41,903 bases of DNA. Origin: an uncultured Clostridia bacterium. GTDB taxonomy: Bacteria; Bacillota; Clostridia; Christensenellales; CAG-917. This document shows, in pieces, positions 8,526 to 15,703 of this stretch. The stretch lies in contig CALWAF010000010.1 in assembly GCA_944372795.1 (NCBI GenBank), forward strand, positions 1-41,903, written 5' to 3'. Positions within the stretch are counted from its first letter, which is position 1. Each line of letters begins with the position of its first letter. Under the pieces are notes generated by a model that made no database searches, had not been told where the DNA came from, and saw only the letters and a list, made by a program, of their open reading frames with translations. The translations under genes were made by a program, and so were the position numbers.

Positions 8526-8784
8526 TGTCATATGCGTCGGTCGGCGCACGGTCTCGCTCATGCGCCGCCAAGCGCGCTCAAACGGCGGGGTAGAACGATG
8601 TCCATCTATGTTGAGGAGGCAAATCAAGCAATTTTTCCGCCATGTCGCAAAACAACTCATGACCGTCATTCGGACATTCGCAAACACGCAAAGTATTATC
8701 CGGGCGCGCGTAAAACACGATAGGTGTCTCAAGCCGCTTTTCAAAACACGTATCGTGTATGATATATAAGGGTAGAGTTTTTTG
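8526..8784. other. Non-coding stretch with a short repeated motif
   Basis: I see no gene here. GTAAAACACGATA followed by a purine and GTG occurs at about 8473 and again at about 8710. Near 8740-8768 an AT-rich stretch (TATGATATATAAG) resembles a -10 region but has no good -35 box; it lies just before the structured RNA candidate. Confidence 0.4.
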
Positions 8785-8792
8785 GCATGCCA

Positions 8793-8897
8793 GACCGGAA
8801 TACGATGTGGGACGGTAGCCTGCCGTGACCCACCGGGTGTGTGCGGTCAGGAATACGGCTTCGATTTGTCGTGATTGAGAGTAAAGCGGGCGTTCCT
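8793..8897 (+). ncRNA. Candidate structured RNA, two hairpin domains
   Basis: Domain 1: GACCG (8793-8797) pairs with CGGTC (8844-8848); within it GTGGG (8807-8811) pairs with CCCAC (8829-8833), and ACGG (8812-8815) with CCGT (8823-8826). Domain 2: AGGAA (8849-8853) pairs with TTCCT (8893-8897), then CG with CG past a TA bulge, then GCTT (8858-8861) with AAGC (8884-8887), and an inner 5-bp stem. Each domain carries GGAATACG on its 5' side (8797-8804 and 8850-8857). I could not match it to 6S, SRP, tmRNA or RNase P RNA. Strand is inferred from an upstream -10-like sequence and could be wrong. Confidence 0.35.
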
Positions 8898-8973
8898 TTT
8901 AGGCATTTCGTTTCCGCAAGCGTCTGTGCGGTGCGCAGCCGCCGAACCCCTGCGGGGTTCTCACCCCGACTAT

Positions 8974-9085
8974 GTCACCAAAATAAAAGGACACCGACTT
9001 CAGTTTTTGGGTAATCTTGGCGCGGTATTACCCCGCCAAGATTACCAAAAAGGACGCATTTCTGCGTCCTTTTATTTTGGTGACC
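8974..9085. repeat. 19-bp inverted repeat reaching into the tRNA-Lys 3' end
   Basis: GTCACCAAAATAAAAGGAC at 8974-8992 is exactly complementary to 9067-9085, which holds the last bases of tRNA-Lys with its CCA and the downstream flank. Between them lies a perfect 13-bp hairpin (9010-9022 with 9034-9046). The whole stretch is therefore nested palindromes rather than a gene. Confidence 0.7.
9048..9076 (-). terminator. Terminator of the tRNA operon
   Basis: AAAAGGACGCA (9048-9058) pairs exactly with TGCGTCCTTTT (9063-9073), an 11-bp stem with a 4-base loop. Read on the minus strand it lies directly after tRNA-Lys and ends in a T-run; it could also stop plus-strand transcripts. Confidence 0.8.
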
Positions 9086-9153
9086 CACCGGGGATTCGAA
9101 CCCCGGACCATCGCATTAAAAGTGCGGTGCTCTACCGGCTGAGCTAGTGAGTC
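9078..9153 (-). tRNA. tRNA-Lys (TTT)
   Basis: 76 nt including encoded CCA. Acceptor GACTCAC pairs with GTGGGTC, followed by A-CCA; anticodon arm GCA-CTTTTAA-TGC reads TTT; T-arm GGTTCGAATCC. Last gene of the five-tRNA operon. Confidence 0.95.
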
Positions 9154-9158
9154 ATATC

Positions 9159-9233
9159 TGGCAGGGGTAGCTGGATTCGAACCAACGAATGCCAGAATCA
9201 AAATCTGGTGCCTTACCGCTTGGCGATACCCCT
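9159..9233 (-). tRNA. tRNA-Gln (TTG)
   Basis: 75 nt including CCA. Acceptor AGGGGTA pairs with TACCCCT, followed by G-CCA; anticodon arm CCAGA-TTTTGAT-TCTGG reads TTG. Fourth in the operon. Confidence 0.95.
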
Positions 9234-9265
9234 ACGGCTCGGCAACTGCCGAGATATTTTTGATG

Positions 9266-9343
9266 TGGGGTGAGTAGTGGGATTCGAACCCACGGCCTTC
9301 AGGGCCACAACCTGACGCGCTAACCAACTGCGCTATACCCACC
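9266..9343 (-). tRNA. tRNA-His (GTG)
   Basis: 78 nt including CCA and the extra G at position -1 opposite discriminator C. Acceptor GTGGGTA pairs with TACTCAC; anticodon loop TTGTGGC reads GTG. Third in the operon. Confidence 0.95.
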
Positions 9344-9346
9344 ATA

Positions 9347-9423
9347 TGGCGAGCCTGAAGAGATTCGAACTCCCGACACACGGCTTAGAAGGCCGTTGCT
9401 CTATCCGGCTGAGCTACAGGCTC
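9347..9423 (-). tRNA. tRNA-Arg (TCT)
   Basis: 77 nt including CCA. Acceptor GAGCCTG pairs with CAGGCTC, followed by G-CCA; anticodon loop CTTCTAA reads TCT (AGA codons). Second in the operon. Confidence 0.95.
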
Positions 9424-9427
9424 TTAT

Positions 9428-9501
9428 TGGAGCGGGTGATGGGAATCGAACCCACGTAGCCAGCTTGGAAGGCTGGTATTCTACCATTGAACTACACCCG
9501 C
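9428..9501 (-). tRNA. tRNA-Gly (TCC)
   Basis: 74 nt including CCA. Acceptor GCGGGTG pairs with CACCCGC, followed by T-CCA; anticodon loop CTTCCAA reads TCC. First gene of the operon, about 45 bases downstream of its promoter. Confidence 0.95.
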
Positions 9502-9546
9502 ATGAGTTCATGCTCCATCACACGGCATCGCAAATGATGCTCAAAA

Positions 9547-9575
9547 ATACTATCACACGCGTGTGGTAATGTCAA
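9547..9575 (-). promoter_or_regulatory. Promoter of the tRNA operon
   Basis: On the minus strand a perfect TTGACA (9570-9575), a 17-base spacer and TAGTAT (9547-9552) lie upstream of tRNA-Gly. The spacer holds the palindrome CACACGCGTGTG. Confidence 0.85.
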
Positions 9576-9605
9576 CGATTTTGAACAATATTGCAAGCTA
9601 ATAGG

Positions 9606-9947
9606 TATGCTAGACCGTGATGACATAGTAAAGTCAGGCGCCGCCTAGTTCGCGTAATGCGACGTATGCCGGAGCGGAATAATACGAACCTGCCTCAGAG
9701 CAATTCTTTTCGGCGCTTTTGCACAGCCGAAACTTGCGGGTATGTATACTATTGCCTGCGTTCCGCCAGAGCAAAATCATCCGAAAATCTCTTGCTCTGA
9801 GGTGCGAGCAGTTCCGCGCCAGCCGATTTTTGGCTGAGCAAGGAAGTCGGCGCCGCTAATACCTGCCCGTATTAGCAAGGCGAATGACGCGGTTCAGGCG
9901 GAAATCGGCGGCGCGGAACCCGGTTCGTATTATCCCGGTCTGGCATA
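9606..9947. repeat. Nested inverted-repeat element, about 340 bp
   Basis: Ends TATGCTAGACCG (9606-9617) and CGGTCTGGCATA (9936-9947) are inverted copies with one mismatch. Further in, ATAATACGAACC (9679-9690) pairs with 9922-9933. Innermost, CCTCAGAGCA (9693-9702) pairs with TGCTCTGAGG (9793-9802) and encloses about 90 bases that match the element at 4918-5013 in reverse orientation. GCTAATAC and GTATTAGC form another hairpin near 9856-9877. There is no reading frame that looks like a protein. The architecture suggests a MITE-like or composite palindromic element. Confidence 0.65.
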
Positions 9948-10028
9948 GATCGCAAACAAAAACGCGTTCGTGACGGACGAGTCTTTCGCTTTGGGCTCAA
10001 GAGGGGTGAGAGAGGGGGAGGGTAGGCG

Positions 10029-10214
10029 TCAGATCTCCGCGCGGCAGAGAAGAAAATCGGCTGTGACGTCGAAGAGGTCGCATAGCTTTGCCAGCTGTTC
10101 GTAGCTGCATTCGAATATGCCTTTTTCGTAGCGTTGATAGACGGGTTGCGCGACGCCGAGATACGCGGCGACCTGCGCCTGCGTCATTCCGTGGGCGATG
10201 CGACATTCCTTCAT
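10029..10214 (-). CDS. Small XRE-family DNA-binding protein
   Basis: 61 residues, almost entirely one helix-turn-helix domain of the Cro/C1 type: MKECRIAHGMTQAQVAAYLG, then VAQPVYQRYEKG, then LAKLCDLFDVTADFLL. It likely binds an operator as a dimer; its targets are unknown. The start at 10214 is preferred because TAGGAAG lies 6 bases upstream. An in-frame ATG at 10244 has no ribosome binding site but lies 9 bases after a TATAAT (10254-10259), so a leaderless longer form of 71 residues is possible. The nearby 13-bp palindrome at 10290-10302 may be its own operator (inference). Confidence 0.8.
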   Translation of the reverse strand: MKECRIAHGMTQAQVAAYLGVAQPVYQRYEKGIFECSYEQLAKLCDLFDVTADFLLCRAEI

Positions 10215-10289
10215 TCTGCTTCCTACCAACACTTTAAGCGCCATCTTGACAAAATTATACGCATAGTGTATGATGAGGATACGCATATA

Positions 10290-10302
10290 TACAGTTACTG
10301 TA
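10290..10302. promoter_or_regulatory. Possible operator of the XRE regulator
   Basis: TACAGTTACTGTA is a perfect 6-bp inverted repeat around one base. It sits 76 bases upstream of the 10214 start, behind a TATAAT at 10254-10259. ATACGCATA is repeated directly at 10257-10265 and 10279-10287. The regulatory role is inferred from position only. Confidence 0.35.
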
Positions 10303-10740
10303 TTTAATGTGAAAATCGCGGCAGTATGCAAAGGACAAAACGCGCGCGGGATCGTATGGATAAGAGCCGCGCGTGCGGAAGGGTTTTGGGCAGGTGAGTC
10401 ACGCGCCCGAAGCGCGATGTGTCCGAAGTGTCGCCGTGAAGGGAAAGACCGTGCTTGCTCTGCGTGCTCCTTTTCTTTTTTTATCACTGCAAATCAACCA
10501 AATCATTGCACGTCGCTGCGTCGCACGGTCTTTCCCTCCACGGCGCATGGTCTTATCAGCTTTTTTCGTGCTTTTCTCGTCGCCCATATGACCGATACGG
10601 ACGAGAAGATCTCCGTCATTGTCCGCTTGATCAGTGCCGATCTCGTTAATAGCTATATCGTCGCCCATATGATTTTTCGCGGCGGGCGGAGCAGGGGATC
10701 CTGCGTGAGCGCAGTCCGTGGGCATAGTATGCGGGCATAA
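10303..10740. other. Palindrome-rich stretch without a convincing gene
   Basis: Arms 10432-10454 and 10523-10545 form a 23-bp inverted repeat with one mismatch around a 68-base T-rich centre. TCGTCGCCCATATGA is repeated directly at 10577-10591 and 10658-10672. Frames on either strand (such as 10399-10725 minus) lack a good ribosome binding site and resemble nothing I know. Confidence 0.5.
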
Positions 10741-10742
10741 AA

Positions 10743-10772
10743 GAAGTCCGCATCGTTTTCGGTGCGGACTTC
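10743..10772 (-). terminator. Terminator of the dinB-rdgB-yfcE operon
   Basis: GAAGTCCGCA (10743-10752) pairs with TGCGGACTTC (10763-10772). On the minus strand the stem is followed by TTTTATG, and it lies about 60 bases past the yfcE stop. Confidence 0.8.
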
Positions 10773-10830
10773 CCTTGTCCCGAAAGTGACCTTTACGGCG
10801 TTCAAGCCGTGTCGCGAGCGAACGCGTGGG

Positions 10831-11304
10831 TCAGCCCAAAGGATGGACGGGGACCAGCTTATGATAGGCTTTGCCTTTTTCTATGACGGTGTAGGCGTAG
10901 GTGGGTTGCCCGAATGTCGGATGCGAGAGCGAGCCGGGGTTGATGAGGGTGACTGCACCGTGCTCGACGATCTCGGGAGTGTGGGTGTGCCCGAAATAGG
11001 CAAGGCGGCACCCCAGCTCCTCGGCGCGGAGGGCGAGGGAGAGTAGGTCTGTCTTTACGCCGTAGCGGTGCCCGTGAGTGAGCAATATCTTCATCCCTTC
11101 CGCCTCGACGACGGTCTCTTCGGGGAGGGGAAGGAAGTCGCAGTTGCCCTTGACTCCGTAGAAGCCCTTGTGCAGCGCGAGATCGCCTATTCCCCTTGCG
11201 CCGTCGCCGAGAAAGAAGACGAAGTCACTCTCCTCCGCCACCGAAACGAGGGCGGGGGAGAGCGGCTTTTCGTGAGTGTCGGAGAATGCGAATATGGTCT
11301 TCAT
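10831..11304 (-). CDS. YfcE/MJ0936-type metallophosphoesterase
   Basis: 157 residues. The motif set of small calcineurin-like phosphodiesterases is complete: FSDTHE (Asp8, His10), FFLGDG, VKGNCD, LTHGH and YFGHTHTP. It should use a two-metal centre to hydrolyse phosphodiesters; the natural substrate is unclear in this family. It is the last gene of the minus operon, 69 bases after rdgB; the same pairing of a HAM1 pyrophosphatase and a phosphoesterase is common in Firmicutes. The ribosome binding site is weak, and the upstream gap is AT-rich. Confidence 0.9.
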   Translation of the reverse strand: MKTIFAFSDTHEKPLSPALVSVAEESDFVFFLGDGARGIGDLALHKGFYGVKGNCDFLPLPEETVVEAEGMKILLTHGHRYGVKTDLLSLALRAEELGCRLAYFGHTHTPEIVEHGAVTLINPGSLSHPTFGQPTYAYTVIEKGKAYHKLVPVHPLG

Positions 11305-11373
11305 CGGATTTTAAGTGTGAGAATTTATTGCGCAAAAATGCTGTTTATAATGCAAAAAAGCGTGATAAACATC

Positions 11374-11970
11374 TTATTTTGCGTTTTGCAGTCCTTCCGC
11401 TTCGACGACGGCTTCCATGGCGCGGAGGGCGCGTCCGCGGTGGGAGACGGAGTTCTTTTCCTCGGGAGAGGCTTCCGCAAATGTCTTGCCGAGCTCGGGA
11501 GAGAAGAAGAGAGGATCGTAGCCGAAGCCGCCTTCGCCGCGTTCTTCGTCCAAGATGGTGCCGTCCACCCGTCCTTCTGCGGTGAACTCTCTGCCGTCGG
11601 GCAGACACAGTGCGATGACGGAGCAGAAGTGTGCCGAGCGATCCTTGCCCGCAAGGTTTTTAAGCAGGAGGGCGTTGTTCGCCGCGTCGTCGTGTTCGTC
11701 GCCCGCGTAGCGCGCCGAGTAGACGCCGGGAGCGCCGTCCAGCGCATCGCACATAAGTCCGCTGTCGTCGGCAAGCGAGGCGAGCCCCGTAAGACGCAGG
11801 ATGGTGCGCGCCTTGATGAGCGCGTTTTCGGTGAGAGTGGTGCCCGTCTCTTCGATCTCGATGTCGATGCCGAGCTCCTCGAGGGACAGCATCTCGTCGA
11901 AGAAGCTGCCCAGCACGGCGCGTATCTCTTTGAGTTTCTTTTTGTTGTTGGTCGCGATAGCTATCTTCAT
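11374..11970 (-). CDS. rdgB: dITP/XTP pyrophosphatase (RdgB/HAM1 family)
   Basis: 198 residues, normal length. It opens ATNNKKKLKEI and carries ETGTTLTENALIKA, LADDSGL and GFGYDPLFF near the C-terminal third, ending SHRGRAL. The enzyme removes deaminated purine nucleotides (dITP, XTP, ITP) from the pool by hydrolysis to monophosphates. The ATG at 11970 follows GAGGTGA; an in-frame start at 12027 lies inside dinB and lacks that site. Only 7 bases separate it from the dinB stop, so the two are co-transcribed. Confidence 0.95.
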   Translation of the reverse strand: MKIAIATNNKKKLKEIRAVLGSFFDEMLSLEELGIDIEIEETGTTLTENALIKARTILRLTGLASLADDSGLMCDALDGAPGVYSARYAGDEHDDAANNALLLKNLAGKDRSAHFCSVIALCLPDGREFTAEGRVDGTILDEERGEGGFGYDPLFFSPELGKTFAEASPEEKNSVSHRGRALRAMEAVVEAEGLQNAK

Positions 11971-11977
11971 ATTCACC

Positions 11978-13210
11978 TCATCTTTTGAACGGGAGGAAAT
12001 CGTCGTCCTCGTGCAGATTGTTTGCAAGGTCGTTCCCCAGCATGAGCCCGCGTTTCACCGCTTTATAGCCGTACTTGTCGCGGATGTCGTCGATGCTCTT
12101 TTCCAGCTTGTCTTCCCGCTCGTCCTTCTCGTCGTCGAAGAGGGAGAGCTGGGTCACGCTGCCGTCGGTGAGCCTCGTTGCGGCGACGGACACGGCGCGC
12201 AGCGGCTGCGGGAAGGCGTGGAGTTTGGGGAGCAGCGCGATGGCGCCCTCTGCGATGTCCGACGCGTTCGACGTGGGCGAGGGCAGGGTGCATTGCGCGG
12301 ACTTGTGATGGAGCGTCGCCGCCTCGCGCACGGTGAGCCCGACCCCCTCGGCGGACAGCCCGTAGCGGCGCAGACGCATGGCGACGAGCTCGGCGAGCGC
12401 GTACACCACGATGCGGAAGTCTTCCTCTGTGGTCATATCGCGCGGCGTCGTGGTGCCGTGGCTGACGCTCTTCGGGGTGCGCTTGTCGTAATAGAGCCTG
12501 ACCTCTTCGGTCTCCACGCCTCTTGCGGCGTCGGACATTTTGTCGGCGACGATGCCGAAGTGATCGCGCAGCATAGAGCGGTCGGCGGCAGCAAGAGCGC
12601 GGATGGTGCGGATGCCCAGATTTTCCAGCCTCCGCGAAGTGCTTTTGCCTATCATGATGAGCTCGGAGGGCGACATATCGCCGATGATGCCCATATAGTG
12701 TTCGCGGTCGAGCACGACGGTGGCGTCGGGTTTTTTGAGGTCGCTGCCCAGCTTCGCCAGCACCTTGGTGAAGGACACCCCCACCGAGATCGTGAGCCCG
12801 GTGCGCTCCTTCACGGTCTCGCGTATCCTGTCCGCAAGCGTCTTTCCGTCGCAGCCGAAGAGACGCAGGGAGCCCGTGACGTCCAGCCAGCACTCGTCCA
12901 GCCCGAAGCTCTCGACGCGGTCGGTGAACTCGGTGTATATCGAGAACACTTCCTTGCTGTAACGGACGTATTCGTCGTAGTGCGGCGGCACGAAGACGAT
13001 GCCGGGGCACTTCTTTCTGGACATCCAGATCGCCTCGCCCGTCTGTACGCCCGCGGCTTTGGCAAGCATATTCTTGGCGAGCACGATGCCGTGCCGCGCC
13101 TCGGGATTCCCGCATACGGCAAGAGGCATCCCGTCGTATTCGGGGTGCGATTTCTGTTCCACCGAAGCGTAGAAGTTGTTGAGGTCGCAGTGCAGGATGA
13201 CCCGGTCCAT
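11978..13210 (-). CDS. dinB: DNA polymerase IV (Y-family, DinB)
   Basis: 410 residues from the ATG at 13210. The catalytic acidic residues lie in HCDLNNFYASVE and in FGLDECWLDVT; the fingers motif PLAVCG, the helix-hairpin-helix MIGKSTSRRLENLGI and a C-terminal beta-clamp motif QLSLFDD are all present. It performs error-prone synthesis past lesions. No ribosome binding site is visible. Instead TATAAT lies 6 bases before the ATG, so the message may be leaderless; an ATG two codons upstream (13216) abuts the -10 box. It heads an operon with rdgB and yfcE. I see no recognisable LexA box. Confidence 0.93.
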   Translation of the reverse strand: MDRVILHCDLNNFYASVEQKSHPEYDGMPLAVCGNPEARHGIVLAKNMLAKAAGVQTGEAIWMSRKKCPGIVFVPPHYDEYVRYSKEVFSIYTEFTDRVESFGLDECWLDVTGSLRLFGCDGKTLADRIRETVKERTGLTISVGVSFTKVLAKLGSDLKKPDATVVLDREHYMGIIGDMSPSELIMIGKSTSRRLENLGIRTIRALAAADRSMLRDHFGIVADKMSDAARGVETEEVRLYYDKRTPKSVSHGTTTPRDMTTEEDFRIVVYALAELVAMRLRRYGLSAEGVGLTVREAATLHHKSAQCTLPSPTSNASDIAEGAIALLPKLHAFPQPLRAVSVAATRLTDGSVTQLSLFDDEKDEREDKLEKSIDDIRDKYGYKAVKRGLMLGNDLANNLHEDDDFLPFKR

Positions 13211-13216
13211 ATGCAT

Positions 13217-13244
13217 ATTATACACGATTGCTCTTGCAAAACAA
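13217..13244 (-). promoter_or_regulatory. dinB promoter, probably giving a leaderless mRNA
   Basis: On the minus strand TTGTTT (13239-13244), a 16-base spacer and consensus TATAAT (13217-13222). The ATG at 13210 would be at or next to +1. The -35 region overlaps that of the divergent galE promoter. Confidence 0.6.
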
Positions 13245-13262
13245 TACGCGCGAGGGTATAAT
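13234..13262 (+). promoter_or_regulatory. galE-mcsA-mcsB-clpC promoter
   Basis: TTGCAA (13234-13239), a 17-base spacer and TATAAT (13257-13262). It overlaps the divergent dinB promoter and leaves a leader of about 90 bases before galE. No CtsR-type direct repeat is evident. Confidence 0.7.
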
Positions 13263-13360
13263 TAAAAGAAATCGGAGTGGGCGCGGACGCGGGAGCGCAT
13301 CTGCGCGCACGGACAAAACGCAAAGGACGGAACGTGCCGTGTCCGTCCGAAGGAGAAACT

Positions 13361-14340
<980 letters not shown>

Positions 14341-14344
<4 letters not shown>

Positions 14345-14685
14345 ACGTGATCTGCGATCTGTGCGGCAAACGCCCGGGGAGGCTCACCGACAGGACCGTG
14401 GTCAACAACGGTGTGGTGGAGTTCCACTTCTGCGAGGAGTGCTATGACAAGATAAGGCGCTCCGGGATGACCGCCCTCGAGGTGATGAGTCAAGCCGCGG
14501 CGAGGCTGGGGAAAGAGTGTCCCGTCTGCGGGTTCACCGCAGAAGATTTCGCGCGCACCTTTTCCTTCGGGTGTCCGGAGTGCTACGAGCATATGCGCAA
14601 GGTGGCTATGCCCGCTGCCGCGGCGGCGCAGGGCGCGGGTGCAAAACACATAGGCAAAGTGCCACGGAGACGGAAAAATGACTGA
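14341..14685 (+). CDS. mcsA: McsA-like zinc protein lacking the UVR domain
   Basis: 114 residues. Four CxxC pairs (Cys5/8, 31/34, 60/63, 78/81) match the two zinc modules of McsA, the activator of the arginine kinase McsB. The protein stops soon after HIGKVPRR, where McsA of Bacillus continues with a UVR domain to about 180 residues. The stop is real rather than an obvious frameshift, because mcsB begins 8 bases before it with an overlapping ATG. Between the zinc modules and the end there is an alanine-rich stretch. It is assigned by the CxxC pattern and the mcsB neighbour. Confidence 0.88.
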
Positions 14686-15703
14686 TGCCGCACACGCACT
14701 TGCATATTTCAACGTCGTATCCTCTAGGGTGAGGCTTGCACGCAACGTGCGCGGGATGCCTTTCCCCTCTTCGCCGAGAAGAGCATCCGCAGCCGCGCTC
14801 GCGGCGCTGGAAGAGGGCGCTGCAAGAGCGGCAAGGGGAGTGTTCGACGCCGAGATCCTGCGTATGCGCGATCTGGACGCGGTGAGGAAAAAGGCGTTGG
14901 TGGAGAGACATCTCATCTCGCCCGCACTCGCCCGCAATACCTCTTCCGGCGCCGTAATATTGGAGCGCAGCGAGGGCATCTCGGTCATGCTCAACGAGGA
15001 GGACAGGATAAGGGAGCAGTGCATAGAGAGCGGCTTCGCCCTGCCCGAGGCATACGAGCGGATCTCCGTCTACGACGACAGATTGTCAGAGGAACTTCCT
15101 CTCGCCTTCGACCGCGATCTCGGTTTTCTGACCGCGTGTCCCACCAATCTGGGCACGGGGATGCGCGCATCCGTCATGCTGTGTCTGCCTGCGCTGCGCG
15201 TGGCGGGGGAGCTTGAGGGCGACCTTACCCGTTTCGTGCGGGAGCGCGGACTTACCCTACGCGGCGTCTACGGCGAGGGCAGCAAGGCACAGGGGGATAT
15301 GTATCAGCTCTCCAACACCCGCACCCTCGGCGTGACGGAGGATGAGATAATCCGCTCCGTCGAGCGTGCGACCATCGAGCTGTGCCTCAAAGACAGGGGA
15401 GCGCTCGAGCGGATGAGAAAGGAAAAGGGCGCGGCGCTTTACGACAAAGCCGCGCGCAGCTACGGCATACTCACCCATGCCTACAAGCTCACTTCCGCAG
15501 AACTCATGAACATGATCTCGGACGTGAAGTTGGGCATCATGTTGGAGATATTGCCGTTTAATGACATCGAAACGCTCAATAAACTGCTTATTTGGTGTTC
15601 GGCGGCAAATCTGACCGCCGTCACTGGCGAGTGCCCGGCAGATGAACGCGACGTGCGCAGAGCGGCGATCGTGAAGAGCATTCTGAACAAGGAGAAGGTA
15701 TGA
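14678..15703 (+). CDS. mcsB: Protein-arginine kinase
   Basis: 341 residues, normal length. Phosphagen-kinase-like motifs include SSRVRLARNVRG (about 15-26), LNEEDRIREQ and CPTNLGTGMRASVML. RGVYGEGSKAQGDMYQLSN matches the allosteric phosphoarginine-binding region. McsB phosphorylates arginine residues to mark proteins for ClpCP degradation. NEEDH of many homologues reads NEEDR here. It overlaps mcsA by 8 bases and clpC by 4, so the three are translationally coupled. Confidence 0.95.
   Translation: MTDAAHALAYFNVVSSRVRLARNVRGMPFPSSPRRASAAALAALEEGAARAARGVFDAEILRMRDLDAVRKKALVERHLISPALARNTSSGAVILERSEGISVMLNEEDRIREQCIESGFALPEAYERISVYDDRLSEELPLAFDRDLGFLTACPTNLGTGMRASVMLCLPALRVAGELEGDLTRFVRERGLTLRGVYGEGSKAQGDMYQLSNTRTLGVTEDEIIRSVERATIELCLKDRGALERMRKEKGAALYDKAARSYGILTHAYKLTSAELMNMISDVKLGIMLEILPFNDIETLNKLLIWCSAANLTAVTGECPADERDVRRAAIVKSILNKEKV

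Noticed and set aside
8793..8897. 6S, SRP, tmRNA or RNase P RNA
   Set aside because: None of the conserved core sequences I know for these RNAs (such as the SRP GGAAG/AGCAG loop or RNase P GAGGAAAGTCC) is present.
8875..9147. Plus-strand frame of 90 codons across the tRNA-Lys gene
   Set aside because: It translates the complement of the tRNA (GDPPGIRTPDHRIKS), a well-known type of false gene call beside tRNAs.
10399..10725. Minus-strand frame of 108 codons in the palindrome-rich stretch
   Set aside because: No ribosome binding site, spans the inverted repeat, and contains a repeated HMGD stretch only because of a DNA direct repeat.
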